From positions 31,506 through 95,505 of the forward strand of contig JBOIDF010000003.1 of NCBI GenBank assembly GCA_050740455.1: a DNA stretch of 64,000 nt, written 5' to 3'. Positions within the stretch are counted from its first letter, which is position 1, and every line of letters starts with the position of its first letter. The position numbers and the translations under genes were made by a program. Shown one piece after another: positions 26,841 through 36,597 of the stretch. The DNA comes from USCg-Taylor sp050740455 (GTDB lineage Bacteria > Pseudomonadota > Gammaproteobacteria > JACCXJ01). The notes beneath the pieces are model-generated. The model saw nothing but the letters and a program-made list of their open reading frames with translations. It was not told where the DNA came from and ran no database searches.

Positions 26841-26944
26841 AACCCCAAACAGTCTGGGTTATAGGTAGTTGTGCGAATGCAATCGATTTATATCTTGCGA
26901 CGAGTCATTTCTGACTCGTTCAATGTTGCTGGACGACCTTCCGA

Positions 26945-26962
26945 TTTTTTAAAGATCAAGTC
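26945..26962 (-). promoter_or_regulatory. boxA-like antitermination site before 23S
   Basis: The minus strand reads TTGATCTTTAAAAAATCG in the tRNA-Ala/23S spacer, matching the boxA-like TGATCTTTAAAAA also present in the 16S leader at 29027-29041. Confidence 0.5.
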
Positions 26963-27071
26963 GCGGGCGAGACGCCCGCAACCTAACCCGCCAACCATGC
27001 AGCGGGCACCATTAAAACATTCACTCGGCCAGGGATACATCGACACCCACGGCCAACCCGTTACCAAGCTG

Positions 27072-27147
27072 TGGTGGAGCCAGGCGGGATCGAACCGCCG
27101 ACCCCCTGCTTGCAAAGCAGGTGCTCTCCCGGCTGAGCTATGGCCCC
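27072..27147 (-). tRNA. tRNA-Ala (anticodon TGC)
   Basis: The reverse strand reads GGGGCCATAGCTCAGCCGGG and ends in GGCTCCACCA, with the anticodon loop CTTTGCAAG (TGC) and T-loop GGTTCGATCC. It is 76 nt including an encoded CCA and lies in the 16S-23S spacer. Confidence 0.96.
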
Positions 27148-27199
27148 AGCGTCGCTTTTTCCATCTTACTATATCGTTTGGGGTTTACCGCACCGCTTG

Positions 27200-27276
<77 letters not shown>

Positions 27277-27292
27277 AAGTTAACGGGCCCTC

Positions 27293-29020
<1,728 letters not shown>

Positions 29021-29071
29021 GTTCGGTTTTTTAAAGATCAACGCAGGGGAGCCCCCCGCTAGAGGGTGCGG

Positions 29072-29099
29072 ATTATACACCTAACGCACGGCCGGTCAA
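29072..29099 (-). promoter_or_regulatory. rRNA operon promoter
   Basis: On the minus strand TTGACC (29094-29099), a 16-bp spacer and TATAAT (29072-29077) form a near-consensus sigma-70 promoter; the short spacer and the GC-rich discriminator CCGCACCC are typical of stringently controlled rRNA promoters. An A-rich stretch (ACGTAAAAAAATGAATG) just upstream looks like an UP element. A boxA-like TGATCTTTAAAA follows at about 29029-29040. Confidence 0.85.
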
Positions 29100-29279
29100 C
29101 ACGAACCCGCATTCATTTTTTTACGTGTGCTGCGTGGCCGCCGAATAGCGCTGTAATCGCCGAATCCCTTGGTAATTTGCGTCACGTAACCCCATAAACT
29201 ATAAGCAGGTACCATTTGTGCCGCCGCATCGGGCAGTCTTCGAAAATCGGGTAGTATCGACGCGCGGCCGGAGGATCGG

Positions 29280-30470
29280 CTAAACGACGGAGACCTTTGC
29301 AAAGCGTCGCTTTCCCACCTGAAAAACATGCGTGCTGCCGGAGAACACCTTGCGCATCGCATCTTGAGTCTTCTCGCCGTCGATACGCACGGCGCCTTGT
29401 GCGATCATTCGAATCGCTTCCGAAGTGCTGGCAGTTAAGCCCGTTCGCTTTAACAGGCTTGCAACAGTGATCGCTCCTGTGGGCTCAGGAATCGTCAACT
29501 CCGGCATACTATCTGGTAGCGCCCGCTCTCGGAATCTCTGGACGAAGTCCTTGTACGCGAGATCCGCTGCTCTTGCGCTATGAAAACGCGTTACCATCTC
29601 TTGTGCAAACAATACTTTATAATCGCGTGGATTAGCCCCTTCCGCGACCGCGCGCCTCCATGCCTTCAGCGCCGCTTTTCCGCGCAAGCTTAGGAGACTC
29701 ACATAGCGCCACATCAGCTCATCGGAAATCGACATCAGTTTTCCGAACATCTCCTGAGGAGGCTCGTTAATACCGACGTAATTATTTAACGATTTAGACA
29801 TTTTCTGCGCGCCATCCGTACCTTCCAAGAGCGGCATTATGACAACGGTCTGAGGTTCTTGTCCGTACTCCGCTTGTAATTGCCGGCCAATCAGAAGGTT
29901 GAATTTTTGATCAGTGCCACCGAGCTCCACATCGGCTTGCAACGCTACCGAATCGTAACCTTGTATTAACGGATATAAGAATTCATGGACCGCAATGGCT
30001 TGGCCGTTCTTGTAACGTCTAGTAAAGTCCTCACGCTCGAGCATCCGAGCTACGGTGGCGCGAGACGCGAGCCGAACCATATCCGCGGCAGGCATCTTAT
30101 CCATCCACGTAGAGTTAAAAACGACCTCCGTATGCTCCGCGTCCAAAACCTTAAAGATCTGGTCGGTGTATGTAGCCGCGTTCTCAACCACCGCCTCACG
30201 CGTAAGTGCCTTGCGCATTTTCGACCGGCCGCTCGGATCGCCAATCATCCCGGTGAAATCACCGATCAAGAACAAGCCGCGATGCCCCAACGTTTGGAAC
30301 TGCCGCAGCTTGTTAAGCAGCACGGTGTGGCCTAAATGAAGATCGGGCGCCGTCGGATCGAAGCCCGCCTTAACGCGCAGCGGTCGCCCCGCGCTCAACC
30401 TGGTTCGAAGTTGTTCTTCGAGCAAGATTTCGACCGTACCATGTTTTATCGTATCGAAGCCATTATCCAT
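29280..30470 (-). CDS. tyrS: Tyrosine-tRNA ligase
   Basis: A class I synthetase of about 396 residues. The ATP motifs are PDLHLGH near the N-terminus and KMSKS in the middle (AQKMSKSLNNYVG); GFDPTAPDLHLGH and LGGTDQKFN are tyrosine-enzyme marks, of the TyrZ-like subgroup. A C-terminal S4-like domain (AVRIDGEKTQ...) binds tRNA. I start at ATG 30470; a TTG 15 bp upstream is also in frame. It lies upstream of the rRNA operon on the same strand, and divergent from the M23 peptidase gene, as in Pseudomonas. Confidence 0.95.
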   Translation of the reverse strand: MDNGFDTIKHGTVEILLEEQLRTRLSAGRPLRVKAGFDPTAPDLHLGHTVLLNKLRQFQTLGHRGLFLIGDFTGMIGDPSGRSKMRKALTREAVVENAATYTDQIFKVLDAEHTEVVFNSTWMDKMPAADMVRLASRATVARMLEREDFTRRYKNGQAIAVHEFLYPLIQGYDSVALQADVELGGTDQKFNLLIGRQLQAEYGQEPQTVVIMPLLEGTDGAQKMSKSLNNYVGINEPPQEMFGKLMSISDELMWRYVSLLSLRGKAALKAWRRAVAEGANPRDYKVLFAQEMVTRFHSARAADLAYKDFVQRFRERALPDSMPELTIPEPTGAITVASLLKRTGLTASTSEAIRMIAQGAVRIDGEKTQDAMRKVFSGSTHVFQVGKRRFAKVSVV

Positions 30471-30528
30471 CGTTTCACTTGCCAACCAATACAGTTTATT
30501 AAGGCCCGGTGAGGATCAGCCGATAGCG

Positions 30529-30557
30529 TTGACCTATCCGGCTTTAGCGGTTATCTT
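30529..30557 (+). promoter_or_regulatory. Promoter of the M23 peptidase gene (candidate)
   Basis: TTGACC (30529-30534), 17 bp, and TATCTT (30552-30557) lie 30 bp before the GTG start in the gap divergent with tyrS. The -10 box is weak. Confidence 0.4.
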
Positions 30558-30586
30558 TCTAGACAACTCACTATAAGAAGACCTTC

Positions 30587-32119
30587 GTGTCCTACAGGCG
30601 GGTAACAAAATACGATTATAAGCCTCGGCTGCAGTGGAATAGCAATTCCATCGCACTCACCGGGGTGAGTGCGATTCATCCGTTAGAATCCGGAGATGCA
30701 TCGCATCGCGAAATGCCGCCGGTGCGTTGGCTCTCGTTTCCGGTGTTATCTGTCTTGACGATCCTGCTCGGCGGTATGGCCTCGCAGCAAGCACCCGATA
30801 CCGAAATCCGGCTGCCCGCGTGGCTCGCGCCGGATGCAAACCTCGGCCACGCCCTCAAGCATACGCATAAAAGCACAGTTCCAAAGCCCACTAAACCGCC
30901 AAAGCAGCGCGCTCAAGTCCGCCTTGGTAAGATTAATCGTGAACCGAGACCCGAGTGGCAAAAGATCACCGTGCGGAAGGGTGATAACCTGTCGCTGATC
31001 TTTCAGCATATGGGGTTGAGCACACTAGATCTCGATCGAATCGTAGCTTTGGGCCGAATCACCGCGCCTCTCACGAATCTCTATCCGGGCGAATCCTTGA
31101 AGTTTCTGGTCAAACGGGGCGGTCTCGCCGAGCTCATCTATCAGCGCGACCTCACGCACCTTCTGCGCGTGATTAAAGACACAGACGGTGATTTCTCCGC
31201 GCAAACCTCGAAATCCAAGCCGGAGATAAGAGTCTCCATGACCACGGCTTCCATTGGAGATTCCTTGTTCACCGCAGGGCAGGCAGCCGGTCTGTCCGAT
31301 GATCTTATAATAAGGCTCGTAAAAATGTTTCGCTGGGATATCGATTTTGCACTGGATATCCATGAGGGTGATCGGTTCGCCGTAGTCTACGAAGAGTTGT
31401 ATAAAGACGAAAAAAAGATTAGAGACGGCGAGATTGTCGCGGCCGAGTTCGTGAATCAAGGACACACCTATCGCGCGGTCCGGTTCGTGGATTCCCGGGG
31501 TCATGCGGATTATTACACGGATACGGGAAACGCATTGCATAAAGCGTTTATTAGAACCCCAGTGCAGTTCACGCGCATAAGCTCCCACTTCAATCCGCAC
31601 CGTAAACATCCGATTTTACATACGATTCGAGCGCATCGCGGCGTCGATTATGCCGCTCCGCAGGGAACGCCTATCAAGGCAAGCGGTAACGGAAAGGTGA
31701 AATTCGTCGGCAGGCAAAACGGTTACGGCAATACCATCATCCTGGATCACAGCCTAACCTACAGCACGCTGTACGCACATTTATCGCGCTTTGCGAGCCG
31801 CTTACGGTCGGGGCAGCGCGTTCGTCAGGGACAGATCATTGGCTATGTCGGCCGTACAGGATCCGCCACCGGCCCACACCTACACTACGAGTTTCGAGTC
31901 AACGGCGTCCATAAAAACCCGCTGACGGTCAAACTACCGAATGCTCTACCGCTACAAGGGCAGCATCTTGCACAATTCAAGGCAGAGACACGGAGCTTAT
32001 TAAGCAAACTCGACGCATTAGCGGTTTCCCATACCGGACCTTCCCAGGGTTTAGCGAGTACGGCGGAACGGGCTCGCGTTACCTTGGCGGCCCAAACCAC
32101 TGCGCGCATCCGCCGCTAA
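30587..32119 (+). CDS. M23-family murein endopeptidase, MepM-like
   Basis: A 510-residue envelope protein with an N-terminal membrane anchor (about 48-66, WLSFPVLSVLTILLGGMASQ), a LysM/OapA-like region (about 123-185, ITVRKGDNLSLIFQHMGLS), and a C-terminal LytM/M23 zinc peptidase domain (about 345-445). The zinc ligands are visible in HRGVDYAAPQGTP (H...D), with the second set in GPHLHYEF. YAHLSRFASRLRSGQRVRQG is a family motif. It cleaves peptide cross-links in peptidoglycan. The start is GTG 30587. In Pseudomonas anmK follows this gene; here erpA follows, convergent, with the stop codons overlapping. Confidence 0.88.
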   Translation: MSYRRVTKYDYKPRLQWNSNSIALTGVSAIHPLESGDASHREMPPVRWLSFPVLSVLTILLGGMASQQAPDTEIRLPAWLAPDANLGHALKHTHKSTVPKPTKPPKQRAQVRLGKINREPRPEWQKITVRKGDNLSLIFQHMGLSTLDLDRIVALGRITAPLTNLYPGESLKFLVKRGGLAELIYQRDLTHLLRVIKDTDGDFSAQTSKSKPEIRVSMTTASIGDSLFTAGQAAGLSDDLIIRLVKMFRWDIDFALDIHEGDRFAVVYEELYKDEKKIRDGEIVAAEFVNQGHTYRAVRFVDSRGHADYYTDTGNALHKAFIRTPVQFTRISSHFNPHRKHPILHTIRAHRGVDYAAPQGTPIKASGNGKVKFVGRQNGYGNTIILDHSLTYSTLYAHLSRFASRLRSGQRVRQGQIIGYVGRTGSATGPHLHYEFRVNGVHKNPLTVKLPNALPLQGQHLAQFKAETRSLLSKLDALAVSHTGPSQGLASTAERARVTLAAQTTARIRR

Positions 32120-32463
32120 GCCGAGAACGAGGACCCGCATCCGCAAGTGGTGGCGGCATTGGGGTTGCGGATCACGAATCGGGCGCCATCGAGTCCTTCG
32201 CTGTAATCGATCTCGGCGCCGGTAAGGTATTGGAAGCTCATCGGGTCAACCAAAAGCTTGACGCCCTGATTTTCGACGATCGTATCCCCATCGCCGAGCG
32301 CTTCTTCAAAGGTAAACCCGTACTGAAAGCCGGAACATCCGCCCCCCGAGATAAATACGCGCAGCATAAGCTCCGCATTGCCTTCTTCAGCCATCAGCTC
32401 GCGCACTTTGATCGCGGCGGCATCAGTGAACATTAAAGGATTTTCTGTAGCGATCGTGTTCAT
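32116..32463 (-). CDS. erpA: Iron-sulfur cluster insertion protein ErpA
   Basis: A 115-residue A-type carrier. The three cluster-binding cysteines are Cys43 (ISGGGCSGFQYGF), Cys107 and Cys109 (TTCGCGSSF). The segment FTFEEALGDGDTIVENQGVK matches ErpA/IscA. It delivers [4Fe-4S] clusters to client enzymes, of which this window encodes several (CysH, QueE, FhcB, ferredoxin). It is followed upstream by a bactofilin gene on the same strand. Confidence 0.94.
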   Translation of the reverse strand: MNTIATENPLMFTDAAAIKVRELMAEEGNAELMLRVFISGGGCSGFQYGFTFEEALGDGDTIVENQGVKLLVDPMSFQYLTGAEIDYSEGLDGARFVIRNPNAATTCGCGSSFSA

Positions 32464-32520
32464 GCTGTTCCATCCAAATTACTCTTAAAAGTGTGTGTCA
32501 TAAACCGCCGTAAGCTAAAA

Positions 32521-32988
32521 CTACCCATCCAAACTCGTTGCCGCGGGGCTGACGCCGGCCGCCGACAGCGCCTCGGATTCAACCACGCTGTGATGGCTTA
32601 ACGCCAGTGCCAGCTTCTCGGTCTCGGCGGTGCGCACTAACTTGCCATTGACTTCCGCCCCAACCGCCATTTCGATCAATCCATAATAAACATTACCTTC
32701 GACGCGGGCGCTCGGCGCCAGTTCAATATGCTGGTTAGCATAAACGTCTCCCAATACCACGCCGTTCAACACCACATAAGGAACCCGCACCTCGCCTTCA
32801 ATCGTACCGCGGTCGCTCAACGTCAGCACCGAGCCTTGCTGGTCGGTCGCATAAACGTTGCCCTTGATCGCACCGTCAACATGCAAGCCGCCGTCGAAGC
32901 TGACGTTGCCCAAAACCTGGGTGTTCTGCCCGACGAGCGAATCCACTTTGGAAATTTTTCGCTTTTTCCGTCTTCCGAACATTTCCAA
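32521..32988 (-). CDS. Bactofilin (polymer-forming cytoskeletal protein)
   Basis: A 155-residue bactofilin. A short basic N-terminus (MFGRRKKRKISK) precedes a regular beta-helix: NTQVLGNVSFDGGLHVDGAI, KGNVYATD, GTIEGEVRVPYVVLNGVVLG, DVYANQHIELAPSARVEGNV. The repeats of about 16-18 residues match the bactofilin fold. Starts at TTG 32988 and ATG 32982 are both possible behind the GGAGGGGG site; the second is the more usual start. Bactofilins polymerise at the membrane and place envelope enzymes, sometimes M23 peptidases, and one is encoded nearby (30587). Confidence 0.88.
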   Translation of the reverse strand: MEMFGRRKKRKISKVDSLVGQNTQVLGNVSFDGGLHVDGAIKGNVYATDQQGSVLTLSDRGTIEGEVRVPYVVLNGVVLGDVYANQHIELAPSARVEGNVYYGLIEMAVGAEVNGKLVRTAETEKLALALSHHSVVESEALSAAGVSPAATSLDG

Positions 32989-33096
32989 TCACCCCCTCCA
33001 CGTGATCCGGCGCTTCGATCTCCGGTTCCGTGGACCGGCCCTTTGAGACGCGCACCCGGGCTCAAGGCTGAGCCAACGGGCGGGCGAACCCACACC

Positions 33097-34128
33097 TTAA
33101 GGCGACAAGCCGATGCTCGCCAGACCGCACGTTTCTTCCAGCCCGAACATCAGATTCATGTTTTGAATCGCTTGGCCGGCCGCGCCTTTGACCAAGTTGT
33201 CGATCACGCATAATACCACTATTCGATCGCCTTGACCCGGCCGGTGGGTGGCAATGCGGCAGGTATTGCACCCTCTCACCGAACGCGTCTCCGGGTGGCT
33301 GCCCGGCGGCAGCACGTCAACGAAAGGTTCCCGCCGATATCTATCTTCGTACACGTGTTGAATATCGACCTCGCGACGAAGCAGCTCAGCATACAGGGTA
33401 ACATGGATACCCCGGATCATCGGCACTAAATGCGGTACAAACACGAGATCGGCCTCGCTACCGGTGATGCGGGCGAGCGCCTGCAGGATTTCAGGCAAGT
33501 GCCGGTGACCCGCGACGCCATACGCTTTCAGTGTATCACCTGCTTCCGCGAACAGGTGAGCGACGCTCTCCTGCCGGCCCGCACCACTGACACCTGCCTT
33601 GGCGTCGGCGATCAATCGATCCGCTCGCACCAGGCGCGCTTCGATAAGAGGCGCGAGGCCGAGTATGACCGCCGTCGGGTAACAGCCCGGATTGGCAACA
33701 AGATGGGCGTCCTTGATCGCTTCACGATTTAATTCCGGCAGGCCATAAACCGCCTGCTCTAAAAGATCCGGACACCCGTGGCGCAAACCATACCAGCGCT
33801 CGAATACCTTGGCGCTCCTAAGCCGGAAATCCGCCGCCAGGTCGATGACCCGAACCCGGGCATCAAGCAATGGCCGCACCATGGTCATCGAGATCCCATT
33901 TGGGGTTGCAAAAAAAACCAACTCGCACCCTTGCAAGCGTTCGATGTCGGGCGGTGAAAACGCCAAGTCGACATGCCCTCTTAAACTCGGGAACATGCGT
34001 GCGACAGGCATGCCCGCCTCGGCACGTGAGGTGATGACCTCGAGACTAACCGCCGGGTGTTGTGCGAGCAAGCGTAATAGCTCGACACCGGTGTACCCGG
34101 TTCCGCCGACGACGGCAACCTTGATCAT
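33097..34128 (-). CDS. argC: N-acetyl-gamma-glutamyl-phosphate reductase
   Basis: A 343-residue ArgC. The NADP-binding motif GGTGYTGVELLRLL starts at residue 8, and the active-site cysteine is Cys149 in NPGCYPT. AGVSGAGRQ and GHRHLPEI are further family motifs. It reduces N-acetylglutamyl phosphate in arginine synthesis. It shares a strand with bactofilin and erpA. About 40 bp upstream lies a terminator-like hairpin on the same strand, described separately. Confidence 0.95.
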   Translation of the reverse strand: MIKVAVVGGTGYTGVELLRLLAQHPAVSLEVITSRAEAGMPVARMFPSLRGHVDLAFSPPDIERLQGCELVFFATPNGISMTMVRPLLDARVRVIDLAADFRLRSAKVFERWYGLRHGCPDLLEQAVYGLPELNREAIKDAHLVANPGCYPTAVILGLAPLIEARLVRADRLIADAKAGVSGAGRQESVAHLFAEAGDTLKAYGVAGHRHLPEILQALARITGSEADLVFVPHLVPMIRGIHVTLYAELLRREVDIQHVYEDRYRREPFVDVLPPGSHPETRSVRGCNTCRIATHRPGQGDRIVVLCVIDNLVKGAAGQAIQNMNLMFGLEETCGLASIGLSP

Positions 34129-34169
34129 TGATTCGAATTCATTCTAAGCTGCGGGGCGAGCGTAAGATC

Positions 34170-34200
34170 CCGGAAAAAGAAAAAGCGGCCGAAGCCGCTT
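34170..34200 (-). terminator. Intrinsic terminator or attenuator ahead of argC
   Basis: On the minus strand AAGCGGC-TTCG-GCCGCTT is followed by TTTCTTTTTC: a 7-bp stem with a stable UUCG loop and a T-rich tail. No annotated gene on the minus strand ends here; instead it lies between a candidate promoter (34267-34295) and argC, so it would either end a short RNA of about 90 nt or attenuate argC. Confidence 0.6.
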
Positions 34201-34266
34201 AAGTCATTTTATAGTTATTATGTCTCAAGTCATGGCTCAGAGAGTTTGGTTGGCCACGACAGATGC

Positions 34267-34295
34267 AGCTTAATTTGCGTCGCGGCTTGTGTCAA
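34267..34295 (-). promoter_or_regulatory. Candidate minus-strand promoter upstream of argC
   Basis: TTGACA (34290-34295), 17 bp, and TAAGCT (34267-34272): a consensus -35 with a weak -10. Transcription would start near 34258, 130 bp before argC, and meet the hairpin at 34170-34200. Confidence 0.4.
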
Positions 34296-34571
34296 CACCT
34301 CCGACAGCGTTTACTGAATGATTTTATTGCTGCACTGCGGTCTTTTTCGATCTTCTCGCGCTCGCCGGGCACACCTCAATTAAATACGTGTACCTAGGTG
34401 CGAAACTCTGTTACAACTCCTCAAGGTCGCTTTCGAGCTTTTCACATTCGATGAACAATCGCTTGCCGCCACGCCCAATCCCTACCCGGCACACGCAAGG
34501 GTATCTGAGAAAATGCCAGGGTTCCAGAAGCTTATCAACTGCTTAGACACTAAGCACCGCGAGGACACCAC

Positions 34572-35201
34572 GTGGATATCACCAGTACGATTGCTCTGAC
34601 GATGGGGGTGGCTTGGGCAAGCGGTATCAACCTCTACGCCGCGACTTTCATGCTGGGCTATCTAGGATCCACAGGAGAGATCGTGCTTCCCCCCGATCTC
34701 GAGGTGCTCACAAGCCCCCTCGTATTAGGCGCCTCGGGATTCATGTATTGCGTCGAATTCTTTGCCGATAAGGTGCCCGGCGTCGATACGAGCTGGGACG
34801 TCCTGCATACTTTTATACGCATCCCCGCCGGAGCGATCTTGGCGATGCAAGCCGTCGGGGACGTACACCCGGCGGCCGAGCTTGCCGCCCTTCTTATCGG
34901 GGGTTCGCTCGCCGCCGGCAGCCACGCGATCAAGGCCGGCAGCCGCGTCATGATCAACACTAGCCCCGAACCCTTTAGCAACTGGGTTGCATCGGTCGGG
35001 GAAGACGTGCTCGTCATCGGCGGCCTGTGGACGGCATTGCATAATCCGTGGCTGTTTTTGATCGGGCTCGCCGTCTTTATCCTCCTCGCCGCCTGGCTGC
35101 TGCCGAGAATATGGCGTGGAATCCAGCGTCTGTTCCAAACGATTAGGCGCTGGTTCGGGTTCAAACCCGCACCCGAATCGCCCCTGGACAAGCGTCCCTG
35201 A
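34572..35201 (+). CDS. DUF4126 family membrane protein
   Basis: A 209-residue protein with about four to five hydrophobic segments and the DUF4126 hallmarks: ASGINLYAATFMLGYLG at the N-terminus, FADKVPGVDTSWDVLHTFIR, then AGSHAIKAGSRVMINTSPEP. The function of the family is unknown. It starts with GTG 34572 and ends in a basic, Arg/Pro-rich tail. hemJ follows after 45 bp. Confidence 0.82.
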   Translation: MDITSTIALTMGVAWASGINLYAATFMLGYLGSTGEIVLPPDLEVLTSPLVLGASGFMYCVEFFADKVPGVDTSWDVLHTFIRIPAGAILAMQAVGDVHPAAELAALLIGGSLAAGSHAIKAGSRVMINTSPEPFSNWVASVGEDVLVIGGLWTALHNPWLFLIGLAVFILLAAWLLPRIWRGIQRLFQTIRRWFGFKPAPESPLDKRP

Positions 35202-35246
35202 AACGCGCCCCGCCTCGGGTGGACCCGTAGATAGCTGCACGCCGTT

Positions 35247-35672
35247 ATGCTGTGGCTGAAGGCGTTCCACATTATCTTTATGGTGGCTTGGTTTGCTGGG
35301 CTGTTTTATTTGCCCCGCTTGTTCGTTTATCACGCGCGGAGCAGCGACTCCATCAGCCTCGAGCGGTTTAAGCTCATGGAGCGCAAGCTCTATTTCGGCA
35401 TCATGACGCCAGCTGCGTTACTGACCGTGCTGTTCGGCACCGCCACGGTGATCGCGAACGGCTGGGAACACTACGCGCGCGCAGGGTGGCTGCACGCGAA
35501 ACTCGGATTGGTCGCGATCCTGATCGCTTATCATATCTATTTGGGCAAGCTCCTGCGTGATTTTCGCCACGACCGCAACCGGCACACCCACGTTTATTAC
35601 CGCTGGATCAACGAGCTTCCCGTACTCATCCTTGCGGGCGTCGTTATCCTCGCCGTGGTTAAACCGATCTAG
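35247..35672 (+). CDS. hemJ: Protoporphyrinogen oxidase HemJ
   Basis: A 141-residue membrane protein with four transmembrane segments: LKAFHIIFMVAWFAGLFYLP (histidine near the N-terminus), the FGIMTPAALLTVLFG segment, WLHAKLGLVAILIAYHIYLG, and a C-terminal helix. The conserved His and Lys in the third segment (HAKL...YH) are family marks. HemJ oxidises protoporphyrinogen IX to protoporphyrin IX. hemL, also a haem-synthesis gene, lies 0.9 kb away. Confidence 0.9.
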   Translation: MLWLKAFHIIFMVAWFAGLFYLPRLFVYHARSSDSISLERFKLMERKLYFGIMTPAALLTVLFGTATVIANGWEHYARAGWLHAKLGLVAILIAYHIYLGKLLRDFRHDRNRHTHVYYRWINELPVLILAGVVILAVVKPI

Positions 35673-35714
35673 CAGCGACGAGGCATTGAGGTCTAGAGCA
35701 AGGTAACGAATGCG

Positions 35715-35879
35715 CTACACCTCGATCATCTCGAAGTCTTCCTTGCGGGCGCCGCAATCGGGGCACTGCCAGTTCGGGGGCACGTCCTCCCAGCGCGTGC
35801 CAGGCGCGATTCCGTCGCCGGGCCAGCCTTTGGCTTCTTCATAGACAAACCCGCAAATCACACACATATAGCGTTTCAT
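35715..35879 (-). CDS. Rubredoxin
   Basis: A 54-residue rubredoxin with the four iron ligands in two knuckles: Cys6/Cys9 (MCVICGFVY) and Cys39/Cys42 (CPDCGARKEDF). The family aromatic and loop motifs (GWPGDGIAPGT, WEDVP) are intact. It is a one-electron carrier in the cytoplasm. It is divergent from thiE (68 bp), the same neighbourhood as in several gammaproteobacteria. Confidence 0.95.
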   Translation of the reverse strand: MKRYMCVICGFVYEEAKGWPGDGIAPGTRWEDVPPNWQCPDCGARKEDFEMIEV

Positions 35880-35947
35880 TCACTACCCCGTTGCATTCGT
35901 CAGCGCGACATTTTCGCAGGTCCACGGCGCCGATAGAATAGAACGCA

Positions 35948-36583
35948 ATGCCCCACCCAAAACTCCCCTCTCGCGGTCTGTATGTCATTACCTCCGACGC
36001 CTACCGAGACGGAATCGAAGCAGCCGTCGCGGCGGCGATCGCCGGCGGCGCGCTCTTGATCCAGCACCGCAACAAGCACGGCGGCTATGCGCAGCGTTAT
36101 ACCGAGGCCGTAGCGCTGCGCGCGATCTGCCGGCGGCACGGACGGCCGTTGATCGTGAACGATGATCTCGCCTTGGCCCGCGCCGTGGCTGCGGACGGAC
36201 TGCATATCGGGCGCCACGACGCGAGCTACGCCGAAGCGCGCGCCGTGCTCGGCGGTGAGGCTATCATCGGGGTTTCTTGCTACGACGATGTGCCTGCCGC
36301 GCGCGCGGCACAAGCCAACGGCGCGGACTACGTGGCCTTCGGACGCTTCTTTCCATCAAAATCGAAGCCCGGGGCGGCCGCCGCCGAGGTCTCATTGCTG
36401 ACGCTGGCTAAGCGACAGCTAAGCATCCCCGTCGTCGCGGTCGGCGGTATCACCCCCGAGAACGGCGCGCTGCTTCTCGATGCCGGCGCGGATATCCTGG
36501 CCGTCATCGAAGGGGTGTTCGGCGCCGCCGACGTACGCGCCGCGGCAGGTTGCTATGCGCGGCTCTTTTCTCAGCATCCGTAA
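35948..36583 (+). CDS. thiE: Thiamine phosphate synthase ThiE
   Basis: A 211-residue TIM-barrel enzyme. The motifs are LYVITSD at the start, LLIQHRNK (phosphate and pyrophosphate contacts), LIVNDDLALA, ADGLHIGRHD, IIGVSCYD, and a C-terminal VVAVGGITPENG. It joins the pyrimidine and thiazole moieties of thiamine. hemL follows after 14 bp, so the two are probably co-transcribed. Confidence 0.93.
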   Translation: MPHPKLPSRGLYVITSDAYRDGIEAAVAAAIAGGALLIQHRNKHGGYAQRYTEAVALRAICRRHGRPLIVNDDLALARAVAADGLHIGRHDASYAEARAVLGGEAIIGVSCYDDVPAARAAQANGADYVAFGRFFPSKSKPGAAAAEVSLLTLAKRQLSIPVVAVGGITPENGALLLDAGADILAVIEGVFGAADVRAAAGCYARLFSQHP

Positions 36584-36597
36584 ACGAGGAGACTGGA

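Larger units (their letters stand above)
34129..34571. other. Gene-poor gap, 443 bp
   Basis: No convincing protein gene lies here; the longest reverse-strand frame (ending PASARRSKKTAVQQ) lacks a good start. The gap holds the candidate minus-strand promoter and hairpin described below. It is AT-richer than the flanking genes and sits between minus-strand argC and the plus-strand DUF4126 gene. Confidence 0.6.

Noticed and set aside
34320..34380. Short reverse frame ending PASARRSKKTAVQQ
   Set aside because: It looks like a basic histone-like tail but has no ATG, no ribosome-binding site and a stop just upstream.
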